Below, in pieces: positions 48,981-57,541 of a stretch of 64,000 nucleotides of DNA. The notes under the pieces are model-generated. The model had not been told where the DNA came from. It worked only from the letters and a program-made list of their open reading frames with translations, and made no database searches. Positions within the stretch are counted from its first letter, which is position 1. Each line of letters opens with the position of its first letter. Origin of the DNA: DAIDJD01 sp035485275. Lineage in GTDB: Bacteria; Oederibacteriota; JAJYGY01; DAIDJD01. Where the stretch lies: contig DATHOE010000014.1 of the NCBI GenBank assembly GCA_035485275.1, forward strand, positions 1 through 64,000, in the 5' to 3' direction. The position numbers and the translations under genes were made by a program.

Positions 48981-50180
48981 ATGAACACGGAACACGCGAT
49001 CTGCGCCCCCCTTGCCCGAGCGACCCGCCGGCGGGGGGCTTTCGGCCTTTCCCTCGCGTTCGCCCTTTTCGCCGCGTCGGGACTCCGGGCCTTGGATGCG
49101 ACACCTGAGGCGCCCGCGCCGACGGCCAGCCCCACGGCCATGGCCACCCCGACCACGCTGCATTGGACTGGTTTTGTGCAGGACTGGTCTGTGTTGGGCG
49201 AGGCGAGCGGCAACATGGCCCACAGCTACAGAGAGGCCGGCAACTACGTCAAGCACTTCCAGTTGGGCGTCACGGCCGACGCCTATCCGGGCGTCAAGCT
49301 GGTGATGCTGTCGGAATTGGCCGGCCAGTCGGTCACCGGCACCGGGGCGGCTTTCGGCGCCACCTACGGGATGACGCTGCTCAACGCCTACGCGACCGTG
49401 GACCTATCCAAATTCACGGGCGCCGTCGCGCTGCCCTTGACCCTCACCGCCGGGCAGTTCAAGACCCATTTCGGCCTAAACAGGATGTACCGGCCCGACC
49501 AGCTGACGCTGGTGGACTACAGCACTATATACAACACGGCGGGCGGGGTCATGGGTACCTCGACCTACTGGGACGACGGAATGATGCTGGCCTGGCAGGA
49601 TGCGGACCTGATCGAGGCCGACGCGGCCTGGGTCAACGGACAGGGCCCCGACCTCTTGGCGGCCTCGAAAACCGTACTGGGACAGCCGGACCAAGACTTT
49701 GTGGCCAATGTCACCCTGACGCCGGCGAAGACGCTGAAGCTGGGCGCATCCCTCCTCTATGGGGAGGTCTTCTCCACCCCGGGGGTGGTCGGGTTCCCCA
49801 ACAAACCCAAGACCTTCACGGATGAATACGCCCGTTACGCCTTGCCGGGCAAGTCCTTTGCCGCGGAATTGGAGTTCATCAACCGCAGTGGAAGCGGAAA
49901 CGTCACCTTGCCTGCGACCATCACCGATGGAGCGGACCGCAACGGATTCACCGTTACGCTCAGCCAATACCTGTGCGACCCGCTGCAACTGGTCTTCGGT
50001 TACGACCAAGTGACTGTGTACGGCAACCATAGCCTCGATTCCGCGCGCTACCTGGGCGGCCTGAGCTGGTGGCCGGGCGGAACGCTTCGCTTCAGTCTGG
50101 AGCAGGAAGCCTCCGCCGTCGGGGTGTCTTCGCGGCCGTCCTACAGCTCGACGATCCTGCAGACTCAGCTCGGTTTCTAG
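48981..50180 (+). CDS. Outer-membrane porin of the nitrate cluster
   Basis: 399 residues with a signal peptide ending GLRALDA, a short Pro/Thr-rich linker and a beta-barrel ending in QLGF. Barrel sequence such as LTAGQFKTHFGLNRMYRPD resembles strands of phosphate-selective or carbohydrate-type porins. By position it may let nitrate cross the outer membrane. ATG 48981 follows GGAGAAAG. Confidence 0.78.
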   Translation: MNTEHAICAPLARATRRRGAFGLSLAFALFAASGLRALDATPEAPAPTASPTAMATPTTLHWTGFVQDWSVLGEASGNMAHSYREAGNYVKHFQLGVTADAYPGVKLVMLSELAGQSVTGTGAAFGATYGMTLLNAYATVDLSKFTGAVALPLTLTAGQFKTHFGLNRMYRPDQLTLVDYSTIYNTAGGVMGTSTYWDDGMMLAWQDADLIEADAAWVNGQGPDLLAASKTVLGQPDQDFVANVTLTPAKTLKLGASLLYGEVFSTPGVVGFPNKPKTFTDEYARYALPGKSFAAELEFINRSGSGNVTLPATITDGADRNGFTVTLSQYLCDPLQLVFGYDQVTVYGNHSLDSARYLGGLSWWPGGTLRFSLEQEASAVGVSSRPSYSSTILQTQLGF

Positions 50181-50516
50181 GGCTTACGCAGCCGGGCCGG
50201 TTCTCTTCCTCCTGCCGGACCCGGTTTGATCGGAGACCGCCACCTGTTTCTTCCCCTTCTGGCAAGGGAGGGGAAGGAACGGGTACGGTCTTTTTATACA
50301 AGGCCCTGACCCCAGGATCGGAGCCGGGCCACTGGAGGCCCTGTTAGGCCTGACAATTTCGTAGCCCTGCGGCACTGTCATGGTTCCAAATCACGGCGAA
50401 AGCGCTTTTTGGGAGATGGCATGGAAATTGCTGAATAATATAGAGACGGATTCGGGGGCCCACTGGGGCGGGAACCGGGCCGTTTCGTCAACCCTGTGTC
50501 AGAGAGGACCTCCAGG
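50181..50516. other. Regulatory spacer before the P-II/nirB operon
   Basis: No gene. It contains an inverted repeat CTTCCCC/GGGGAAG (about 50250-50277) with a T-run at 50290, a likely terminator for the porin gene, and a sigma-54 promoter at 50417. Unlike the other two sigma-54 spacers, no terminator leader follows the promoter. Confidence 0.6.
50417..50432 (+). promoter_or_regulatory. Sigma-54 promoter of the P-II/nirB/nasA operon
   Basis: TGGCAT at 50417-50422 and TTGCT at 50428-50432, doublets 10 bases apart. The predicted start near 50443 leaves a leader of about 75 bases with no obvious terminator. Confidence 0.82.
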
Positions 50517-50852
50517 ATGAAAGAAGTCATGTGCCTGTTACGTTCAAGCAAGTGGAACGCCACAGCCCGCGAATTGAGGGAAGCCGGCTTTTTTGCCATG
50601 ACCCGCCACAGGGCCAGCGGCCGCGGCAAGCAGAAGGGTTTGCGCGGTGGCGAAGGGGAAGGCGGCGTGCGCCTCCTGCCGAAGTGGCAGCTGATCCTGG
50701 TGGTCCAGGACGACCAGGTCGGCGCCGCGGTGGAGGCCGTCATCCGGGCGAACCGCACGGGATCCGTCGGCGACGGCAAGATTTTCATCAGCAAGATCAC
50801 GGAAACGGTGCGCGTCAGCACCGAAGAGTTCGCATACCCGGCCCTTTGCTAG
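50517..50852 (+). CDS. P-II signal protein, NifI2-like
   Basis: 111 residues of the P-II fold: LLRSSKWNATARELREAGF, T-loop region GRGKQKGL, LPKWQLILVVQDD and the C-terminal RTGSVGDGKIFIS nucleotide-binding strand. The longer T-loop with LLPKW before the beta-strand is the NifI2 pattern. The canonical Tyr51 uridylylation site is not apparent. ATG 50517 is preferred to 50496. It starts the sigma-54 operon that includes nirB and nasA. Confidence 0.85.
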   Translation: MKEVMCLLRSSKWNATARELREAGFFAMTRHRASGRGKQKGLRGGEGEGGVRLLPKWQLILVVQDDQVGAAVEAVIRANRTGSVGDGKIFISKITETVRVSTEEFAYPALC

Positions 50853-50871
50853 CACCCCAAGGAGAACGCCC

Positions 50872-51189
50872 ATGAAGATGGTCCGCTGCGTTGTGCGACC
50901 CGAACGCGAAGAGCAGGTGATCGAGGCCCTGGAGACCGCGGGCATCATCGCCTTCACCAAGATGGACGTGTTCGGCCGGGGCCGCCAGCGCGGCATCCAG
51001 GTCGGGGCCACGCGCTATGACGAACTGGCCAAGACCCTGTTCATGACCGTGGTGGAGGACGAGAACCTGGCCAAGGCCGTGGACGCCTTCAAGCAGGGCG
51101 CCCGGACCGGGCATCCCGGCGACGGCAAGCTTTTCGTCAGCGAAGTGGAAGAGGCGATGACCATACGCACCGGCGAAAAGACCCTGTAG
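50872..51189 (+). CDS. P-II signal protein, NifI1-like
   Basis: 105 residues. The KMVRCVVRPEREEQVIEALE opening, TKMDVFGRGRQRGIQVG T-loop and GDGKLFVSEVEEAMTIRTGE ending are the NifI1 sequence pattern known from archaeal and some bacterial nif clusters. It pairs with the NifI2-like gene 20 bases upstream, so they probably form a hetero-complex responding to 2-oxoglutarate and ATP. No nifH or nifD is in the window. Confidence 0.88.
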   Translation: MKMVRCVVRPEREEQVIEALETAGIIAFTKMDVFGRGRQRGIQVGATRYDELAKTLFMTVVEDENLAKAVDAFKQGARTGHPGDGKLFVSEVEEAMTIRTGEKTL

Positions 51190-51202
51190 GACCGGAGGAC
51201 CA

Positions 51203-53617
51203 ATGAAACGCAAAATCCTGGTCGTAGGAAACGGCATGGCCGGCGTCCGCTGCGTCGAGGAGATCCTGCGCCTTGAGCCCGACGCCTTCGACATCACCAT
51301 CGTCGGCGCCGAGCCCCACCCGAACTACAACCGCATCCTGCTGTCGAAGGTGCTGGGCGGGGAGGGCGGACTTGAGGACATCATCCTCAACCCCTACAGC
51401 TGGTACGAGGAGCACGGCGTCGCCCTGTACACGGGCGCGGAGGTCACGGGCCTGGACCTGGAGGCCCGCACGGCCTCGCTGGACAACGGCCAGGAGCTGG
51501 GTTTCGACGAGTTGATCCTGGCCACCGGCTCCCTGCCCGTAATGCTGCCCCTGCCGGGCGTGGAGAAGGAAGGGGTCATCGCCTTCAGGGACGTCAAGGA
51601 CTGCGAGGCCATGCGCGAGGCGGCCCGGCGCTACCAGCACGCGGTGGTCATCGGCGGCGGCCTGCTGGGCCTGGAGGCGGCCCGCGGCCTGCTCAACTTG
51701 GGCATGCAGGCCCGCGTGGTGCACGTCCTGGACTGCCTCATGGAACGCCAGCTCGATCCATTCGCCTCCAAGCTCCTGCAGCAGGACCTCGAGCGCCAGG
51801 GCATGCTGTTCACCATGGAGGCGCAGAGCGAGCGCATCCTGGGCGAGGACAGGGTCCAGGCCCTCCAACTCAAGGACGGGCGCGTGCTCGCTGCCGACCT
51901 CCTGGTGATGGCCGTGGGCATCAAGCCAAACGTGGCGCTGGCCAAGGCCGCCGGGCTTGAGATCAAGCGGGGCATCGTCTGCGACGACTTCATGCGCGCG
52001 TCCAAACCCCATGTGTGGGCTGTGGGCGAGTGCGCCGAGCACCGCGGGCTGGTCTACGGCCTGGTCGCGCCCCTCTACGAGCAGGGCCTGGTGCTCGCCC
52101 GCTCCCTTTGCGGCGCGGAGGGCGAGGCCTACACCGGCTCCACCATCCACACCAAGCTCAAGGTGTCCGGAGTGGACGTGTTCTCGGCCGGGGAATTCAA
52201 CGAGGTCGGCGAAACCAAGGCCTACCGCTTCCGCGACGATTTCAGCGGCGTGTACAAGAAAGTCCTGGCCCGCGAGGGCAGGGTGGTGGGCGGGGTGCTG
52301 TACGGCGACACCTCCGATTCCCAGAAAATTTTGCAGTTGATGCGCGAGCCCGACGGCGAGGCCCGCCTGTCCGCGCTCTTCGGCGCGGCCTCCAAGGAGG
52401 TCAAGGAGGCCGCCGGGGTGGAAGCCATGGCCCCGGCGGACATCGTGTGCTCCTGCAATGGGGTTTCCAAGCAGAGCATCCTGGACGCCATCAAGACCAA
52501 GGGCTGCTCCAGCGTCGACCAGATCAAGGCCTGCACCAACGCGGCCCGCTCCTGCGGCGGCTGCAAGCCGCTGGTGCAGGACCTGCTAAAGATGGCCATG
52601 GGGCCCGACCTGGCGGAGGAGAAGGAGCACATCTGCGACTGCACCGAGCTGAGCCGCGACGAGGTGGTGGCCGAGATCAAGGCCAAGTCCCTGAGCACGG
52701 GCAAGGAAGTGCGCATGGTCCTGGGATGGAAAAACGAGGAAGGCTGCTCCAAATGCCGGCCGGCCGTGAACTACTACCTGAATATGCTCTTCCCGGACAG
52801 GCATGCCGACGAGGTTTCCAGCCGTTTCGTCAACGAGCGCCTGCACGCCAACATCCAAAAGGACGGGACTTTCTCCGTGGTGCCGCGCATCCGCGGAGGG
52901 GTGACCAACCCGGCCGAATTGCGCAGGATCGCGGACGCGGCGGAGAAGTTCAATGTGCCCATGGTCAAGATCACCGGTGGCCAGCGCATCGACCTTCTGG
53001 GGGTCAAGAAGGAGGACCTGCCCGCGATCTGGGCGGAGCTGGATATGCCATCGGGCTACGCCTACGCCAAGGCCCTGCGCACGGTGAAGACCTGCGTCGG
53101 GAGCGAGTTCTGCCGCTACGGGGTGGGCGACTCCACCAGCCTGGGGATAGCCCTGGAGAAGAAGTTTGAGATGCTCAACACGCCCGCCAAGGTTAAGATG
53201 GCCGTGTCGGGCTGCCCGCGCAACTGCGCGGAATGCGCCATCAAGGACGTCGGCGTGGTGGCGGTGGACGGCGGACAGTGGGACGTGTTCACCGGCGGCA
53301 ACGGCGGCGTCAGCCTCAAGGGCGCGGAGCTGCTGGCGCGGGTGGACAGCGCGGAGGAGGTCATCGCGCTGACCGCCGCCTACCTGCAACACTACCGCGA
53401 GACCGCCAACTGGAACGAGCGCACAGCGCCCTGGCAGGAGCGCCTGGGGCTGGAGGCCATCAAGGCGGTGGTGCTGGACCCCACCCGGGCCCCGGGGCTG
53501 GTGGAGCGCATGGAAGCCACCCTGGCCACCTACAAGGATCCCTGGGCCGCTGCGGCCAAGGACGCCGGCCTGTGGAAGGATTCCGCGGCCAAGGCCCTGC
53601 CCGTGGGGCAGGCGTGA
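51203..53617 (+). CDS. nirB: Assimilatory nitrite reductase large subunit NirB
   Basis: 804 residues. N-terminal FAD/NAD(P)H domain (ILVVGNGMAG; VIGGGLLGLEAARG), two BFD-type iron-sulfur binding stretches (VCSCNG to RSCGGC, then HICDCTE to GCSKC), ferredoxin-like half domain, and the siroheme/4Fe-4S domain with TCVGSEFC and SGCPRNCAEC. It reduces nitrite to ammonium with NAD(P)H in the cytoplasm. It starts 13 bases after the NifI1-like gene, and the small subunit overlaps its stop. Confidence 0.96.
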   Translation: MKRKILVVGNGMAGVRCVEEILRLEPDAFDITIVGAEPHPNYNRILLSKVLGGEGGLEDIILNPYSWYEEHGVALYTGAEVTGLDLEARTASLDNGQELGFDELILATGSLPVMLPLPGVEKEGVIAFRDVKDCEAMREAARRYQHAVVIGGGLLGLEAARGLLNLGMQARVVHVLDCLMERQLDPFASKLLQQDLERQGMLFTMEAQSERILGEDRVQALQLKDGRVLAADLLVMAVGIKPNVALAKAAGLEIKRGIVCDDFMRASKPHVWAVGECAEHRGLVYGLVAPLYEQGLVLARSLCGAEGEAYTGSTIHTKLKVSGVDVFSAGEFNEVGETKAYRFRDDFSGVYKKVLAREGRVVGGVLYGDTSDSQKILQLMREPDGEARLSALFGAASKEVKEAAGVEAMAPADIVCSCNGVSKQSILDAIKTKGCSSVDQIKACTNAARSCGGCKPLVQDLLKMAMGPDLAEEKEHICDCTELSRDEVVAEIKAKSLSTGKEVRMVLGWKNEEGCSKCRPAVNYYLNMLFPDRHADEVSSRFVNERLHANIQKDGTFSVVPRIRGGVTNPAELRRIADAAEKFNVPMVKITGGQRIDLLGVKKEDLPAIWAELDMPSGYAYAKALRTVKTCVGSEFCRYGVGDSTSLGIALEKKFEMLNTPAKVKMAVSGCPRNCAECAIKDVGVVAVDGGQWDVFTGGNGGVSLKGAELLARVDSAEEVIALTAAYLQHYRETANWNERTAPWQERLGLEAIKAVVLDPTRAPGLVERMEATLATYKDPWAAAAKDAGLWKDSAAKALPVGQA

Positions 53618-53958
53618 AGGCCCCGGCAGGAAGGGAAGCCGTGGAATCCGCGCCGGGCCTGAAGGTGCCGCTGGAGGGCCTGATTCCCCAACAGGGAAGG
53701 CGCGTGGCCAGCCCCTGGGGCGAGGTGGCCGTGTTCCTGCTGTCCAACGGCGAGCCGCGGGCGCTGCTCAACCGCTGCCCCCACAAGGGCGGCACCTTGG
53801 CCGAGGGCATTGTCTGCGGCGAATACGTCTTCTGCACCCAGCACGACTGGAAGATCTGCCTGAAGGACGGCAAGGCCGCTCCTCCAGACAGCGGGTCGAC
53901 CCCCGTGTTCAAGGCCGGCATCGTCGGACAGCATGTCGTCATCCAAAAGGAGGGCTGA
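53614..53958 (+). CDS. nirD: Nitrite reductase small subunit NirD (Rieske type)
   Basis: 114 residues from GTG 53614, which overlaps the nirB stop as GTGA; GTG 53641 is an alternative. The Rieske iron-sulfur ligands CPHKGG and CTQHDW are both present, so this is a cluster-bearing NirD, as in many assimilatory systems. It works with NirB. TrpD-like gene follows after 3 bases. Confidence 0.9.
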   Translation: MKAPAGREAVESAPGLKVPLEGLIPQQGRRVASPWGEVAVFLLSNGEPRALLNRCPHKGGTLAEGIVCGEYVFCTQHDWKICLKDGKAAPPDSGSTPVFKAGIVGQHVVIQKEG

Positions 53959-53961
53959 AGG

Positions 53962-55014
53962 ATGCGCCAGTTCATCAAGGAGGTGGGGCGCGGCAAGGAA
54001 GGCGCGCGCGACCTGACCATGGAGGAGGCCCTCGAGGCGGCCGCCATGATCCTGGACGGGCGGTCCTCCGACGCCCAGACAGCCGCCTTCCTCATGGCGG
54101 TGCGGGTGAAGGGAGAGGCGCCCCAGGAGATCAGCGCCTTCGCCGAGGCCCTGCGCAAGCAGACCCGGCGCATCCCGGTCGACCCGCAGGACCTGCCCAC
54201 GCTGCTGGACTGCGCCGGCCCCCACGACGGCCGCAAGGGTTTCGCCGCCACCCTGCCGGTGTCCGTGCTCTGCGCCGGGTTCGGGATCCCGGTGCTCCTG
54301 CATTCCTCGCCGACCCTGCCCCCCAAGATGGGCTCCTCCCTGGAGGACATCCTCCAGGCCGCCGGCTACAGCGCCCCGACCACGGCGCAGGAGGCGGGGG
54401 GGGACCTGCGCCGCCGCAAGGTGGCCTACTATTCCTCCGAGATATTCTGCCCGCCCTTGGCCCGCCTGCGCCGGCTGCGGGAGGACATCGGCGTGCGCAC
54501 ACTGCTCAACACTGCGGAGAAGCTGCTCAACAGCGCCGGCGCGCGGCAGATGCTGGTGGGCGTGAACCACCAGTCGGCGGTGGAACGCCTGTCGGCCATG
54601 CCCCTGCCCGAGGGGGTCGACCGCCTCGTGATCGTCCAGGGGCTCGACGGCAGCGAGGACCTGCCGGTGCACAAGGTGTCCTCGGCCTTCGTGCTCAACC
54701 GCGGCCGCCGCAGCCGGCGCCTGCCGCTGGACCCCAGCACCTTCAAGCTCAACGCGGAATTGCGCCAGGAATACACGGCCGCCGAACAGGCCGAGATCAT
54801 CGAGCGCGTGCTGGCCGGCGAGGAGCACCCTTCCATCGCCATCGAGCGCAACCTGGTCCTGTACAACGCGGCCTTCAGGCTGTGGATGTTCGGCGGCAGG
54901 GAGTCCCTGTCCGACGGGCTCCAGGAGGCCCTGGAGATGCTCAAGAGCGGCCGCTGCCTCACCCGCTACATCGCCTGGGTACGCCGGCGCCAGGAAAGCG
55001 AACTGGCGGCCTGA
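53962..55014 (+). CDS. TrpD-like glycosyltransferase-family-3 protein with eroded PRPP site
   Basis: 350 residues with the two-domain fold of anthranilate phosphoribosyltransferase (N-terminal helical part LTMEEALEAAAMIL; RTLLNTAEKLLNSAGA). The usual glycine-rich PRPP loop (GTGGD) reads CAGPHDG and the KHGN region reads LLHSSP, so PRPP binding is doubtful. Relatives of TrpD (YbiB) bind nucleic acid instead. Similar genes are seen in nitrate assimilation clusters elsewhere, but the role is unknown. The stop overlaps the nasA start. Confidence 0.78.
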   Translation: MRQFIKEVGRGKEGARDLTMEEALEAAAMILDGRSSDAQTAAFLMAVRVKGEAPQEISAFAEALRKQTRRIPVDPQDLPTLLDCAGPHDGRKGFAATLPVSVLCAGFGIPVLLHSSPTLPPKMGSSLEDILQAAGYSAPTTAQEAGGDLRRRKVAYYSSEIFCPPLARLRRLREDIGVRTLLNTAEKLLNSAGARQMLVGVNHQSAVERLSAMPLPEGVDRLVIVQGLDGSEDLPVHKVSSAFVLNRGRRSRRLPLDPSTFKLNAELRQEYTAAEQAEIIERVLAGEEHPSIAIERNLVLYNAAFRLWMFGGRESLSDGLQEALEMLKSGRCLTRYIAWVRRRQESELAA

Positions 55015-57143
55015 TGCCGATCCTGATGGAGGGCAGCGTCGCGGGCTGGAACGAGGGTGAGCGCGCGGTGGCCACCCACTGCAGCTACTGCGCCCTGCAA
55101 TGCGCCCTCAAGCTGACCGTGGACCTGAACTCCAACAAGGTGGTCAAGGTGCGTGGCCGCCGCGACTTCCCGACCAGCCGCGGCCTGAGCTGCATCAAGG
55201 GCCAGACCGCGCACCTCCAGTTGGACCACCCCCAAAGGCTGACCACGCCGCTTCTGCGCGTGGACGGCGAATACAAGCCCATCCCCTGGGACCAGGCCCT
55301 GGACCACGCGGCCAGGCGCATGCGGGAAGTGCAGGCCGCCCACGGGCGCGACGCCATGGCGGTCTACGGTTCCGGAGCCCTGGGCAACGAGACGGTCTAC
55401 CTTCTGGGCAAGTTCGCGCGTGTGGCCCTGCGAACGGCCAACATCGACTACAACGGCCGCTACTGCATGAGCTCGGCGGCAGCGGCCCAGAACGCTGTGC
55501 TGGGGCTGGACCGGGGTCTGCACTTTCCCCTGTCCGACCTGGAGCACAGCCGCTGCATCGTGCTGGCCGGCGCCAACATTGCCGAGTGCCTGCCGCCCAT
55601 CGCGGTCTTCGTGCGCCACGCCAAGCGCCGGGGCTGCAAGGTCATCGTGCTGGAGCCGAGGGTCAACCAGACGAGCAAGCTGGCGGACCTGCACCTCAAG
55701 GCCCGCCCGGGCAGCGACCTGGCCATAGCCCTGGCCCTCCTGCACGAGGTGCAGGCGCGCGGAGCGGTGGACGAGGCCTACCTGGCCTCCCGCTGCAGCG
55801 GCGCCAAGGAGGCCCTGGAGGCCGTGCGCGACTGCGACGCGGCCTGGGCCGAATCCTTAAGCGGTGTGCCGGCGGAGGACATCCGTCGGGCCGCGGAGTG
55901 GCTGGCGACCTGCACCCCCAGCGTCATCCTGACGGGGCGCGGCGTGGAACAGCACGCCAAAGGGCCCGAGACGGTCATGGCCTTCCTGCAGGTGGCCCTG
56001 GCCCTGGGCCAGGTGGGCCTGGCCTCGGGCGGCTTCGGCACTTTGACGGGCCAGGGCAACGGCCAGGGCGGCCGCGAGCAGGGCCAGAAGGCCGACCAAC
56101 TGCCCGGCTACCGCAGCATAGAGAACGACCTGGACCGCCAGGCCGTGGCCGAGGTCTGGGGGATAGCTCCCGGGGAGCTGCCGGGCAAGGGCCTGTCAGC
56201 CCAGGAGCTTTTCCAGGCCCGCAACGCGGACAAGGTGCGGGGCATGTGGATCATGGCCTCCAACCCAGCCATCAGCGCGGCTAAGACCTCAGAGAGCGTC
56301 AGCACGCTCAAGGGCCTGGATTTTCTGATGGTGAGCGATCTCTTCTTCAGCGAGACCTGCGCCCTGGCGGAGCTGGTCCTGCCCGCCGCGGCCTACGCCG
56401 AGGAAGAGGGCACCATGACGAATATCGAGGGCCGCGTGGTCCTGCGCCGCGCGGCGGTGGCCCCGCCCGGGGAGGCCAGGCCGGACTGGAAGGCGATCTG
56501 CGGCGTGGCCGGACGTTTGGGTGCCGGCCGCCACTTCAAGTTCGAATCCGTGGAGCAGGCCTTTGTGGAGCTGGCCCGCTGCACGCGCGGCGGACGCGCG
56601 GACTACAGCGGCATGAACTACACCAAGCTGGAGCGCAACAAGGGCCTGTTCTGGCCCTGCCCCGGGGTCGGGCATCCGGGCACGCCGCGCCTGTTCACGG
56701 AGCGCTTCCAGCACGCCGACGGCAAGGCCCATATGCGGCCCCTGGCCTGGAGGGAGTCGAGCGAGGAGCCTGACGCGGACTACCCCTTCAGGCTGACCAC
56801 CGGCCGCCTGCTGCACCACTATCTGAGCGGCACCCAAACCCGCCGCATCGAGGAGCTGAACCGCGCCGCGCCCAAGGCCTTTGTGGAGCTAAGCGCCGCC
56901 ACGGGTGAGCGCCTGGGCCTGGCGGATGGCTCCCGCGCTCGGGTGCGGACCCGCAGGGGCGAGCTGGTCCTGGACGTGCGCCTGAACGCCGGCCAGGAGG
57001 ACTCGACGCTGTTCGTGCCCATGCACTTCCCCGGGGACGGCTGTTCCAATCGCCTGACCCAGGACGCCCTGTCCCCGCTGTCGAAGATGCCCGAGTTCAA
57101 GACCTGCGCCGCGGCCCTTGAAGCCGCCCCCGGGGAGGCCTGA
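55014..57143 (+). CDS. nasA: Assimilatory nitrate reductase catalytic subunit NasA
   Basis: 709 residues, like B. subtilis NasA. The N-terminal 4Fe-4S motif CSYCALQC with GLSCIKG, the molybdenum-ligand Cys in NIDYNGRYCMSSAAAAQ and bis-MGD binding segments (LTGQGNGQGGREQGQKADQL; TTGRLLHHYLSGTQTRR) are all visible. It reduces nitrate to nitrite. No separate electron-transfer subunit (NasC or NasB type) is in the window, so it may take electrons from ferredoxin. The start overlaps the preceding stop by one base. Confidence 0.95.
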   Translation: MPILMEGSVAGWNEGERAVATHCSYCALQCALKLTVDLNSNKVVKVRGRRDFPTSRGLSCIKGQTAHLQLDHPQRLTTPLLRVDGEYKPIPWDQALDHAARRMREVQAAHGRDAMAVYGSGALGNETVYLLGKFARVALRTANIDYNGRYCMSSAAAAQNAVLGLDRGLHFPLSDLEHSRCIVLAGANIAECLPPIAVFVRHAKRRGCKVIVLEPRVNQTSKLADLHLKARPGSDLAIALALLHEVQARGAVDEAYLASRCSGAKEALEAVRDCDAAWAESLSGVPAEDIRRAAEWLATCTPSVILTGRGVEQHAKGPETVMAFLQVALALGQVGLASGGFGTLTGQGNGQGGREQGQKADQLPGYRSIENDLDRQAVAEVWGIAPGELPGKGLSAQELFQARNADKVRGMWIMASNPAISAAKTSESVSTLKGLDFLMVSDLFFSETCALAELVLPAAAYAEEEGTMTNIEGRVVLRRAAVAPPGEARPDWKAICGVAGRLGAGRHFKFESVEQAFVELARCTRGGRADYSGMNYTKLERNKGLFWPCPGVGHPGTPRLFTERFQHADGKAHMRPLAWRESSEEPDADYPFRLTTGRLLHHYLSGTQTRRIEELNRAAPKAFVELSAATGERLGLADGSRARVRTRRGELVLDVRLNAGQEDSTLFVPMHFPGDGCSNRLTQDALSPLSKMPEFKTCAAALEAAPGEA

Positions 57144-57541
57144 TGCTGCGCGAAATCACGGCCATCATCCGCGCCAACCGGTGGAAGCCGACGGCGGAAG
57201 CCCTGTGGGAAGCCGGCTTTCCGGCCCTGACCCGCCAGAGGGTCTTCGGCCGGGGGCGCCAGAAGGGCCTGCGCTATTCCGGGGATCCCGGGTCCTCGTC
57301 CGGCATCGGGGTGCTGCCGAAGTGGATGCTGACCTTGGTCGTGGAGGACGCGCGCGTGGACGCGGCCCTGGCGGCGATCTGCAAGGCGAACCGCAGCGGC
57401 ATGATCGGCGACGGAAAGATCTTCATCACACGCCTCGACCAGGTGACGCGCCTGTCGGACGGGGCCGAGGACGCCGCGGCCCTGGGACTTGGGCCGGATC
57501 CCTCCCCTGAAGCCGGACGCAAGGAGGAACTGTGCGCCTGA
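57143..57541 (+). CDS. P-II signal protein, second NifI2-like copy
   Basis: 132 residues. P-II fold as in the 50517 protein: ITAIIRANRWKPTAEALWEAGF, GRGRQKGL T-loop, VLPKWMLTLVVED, RSGMIGDGKIFIT, plus a longer C-terminal tail. The start overlaps the nasA stop, and the end overlaps moaA by 10 bases, so it is embedded in the operon. A third P-II between nasA and moaA suggests control of the reductase itself or of cofactor supply. Confidence 0.85.
   Translation: MLREITAIIRANRWKPTAEALWEAGFPALTRQRVFGRGRQKGLRYSGDPGSSSGIGVLPKWMLTLVVEDARVDAALAAICKANRSGMIGDGKIFITRLDQVTRLSDGAEDAAALGLGPDPSPEAGRKEELCA

Noticed and set aside
53962..55014. Annotation as anthranilate phosphoribosyltransferase TrpD
   Set aside because: The PRPP-binding residues are replaced and no other trp gene is nearby.
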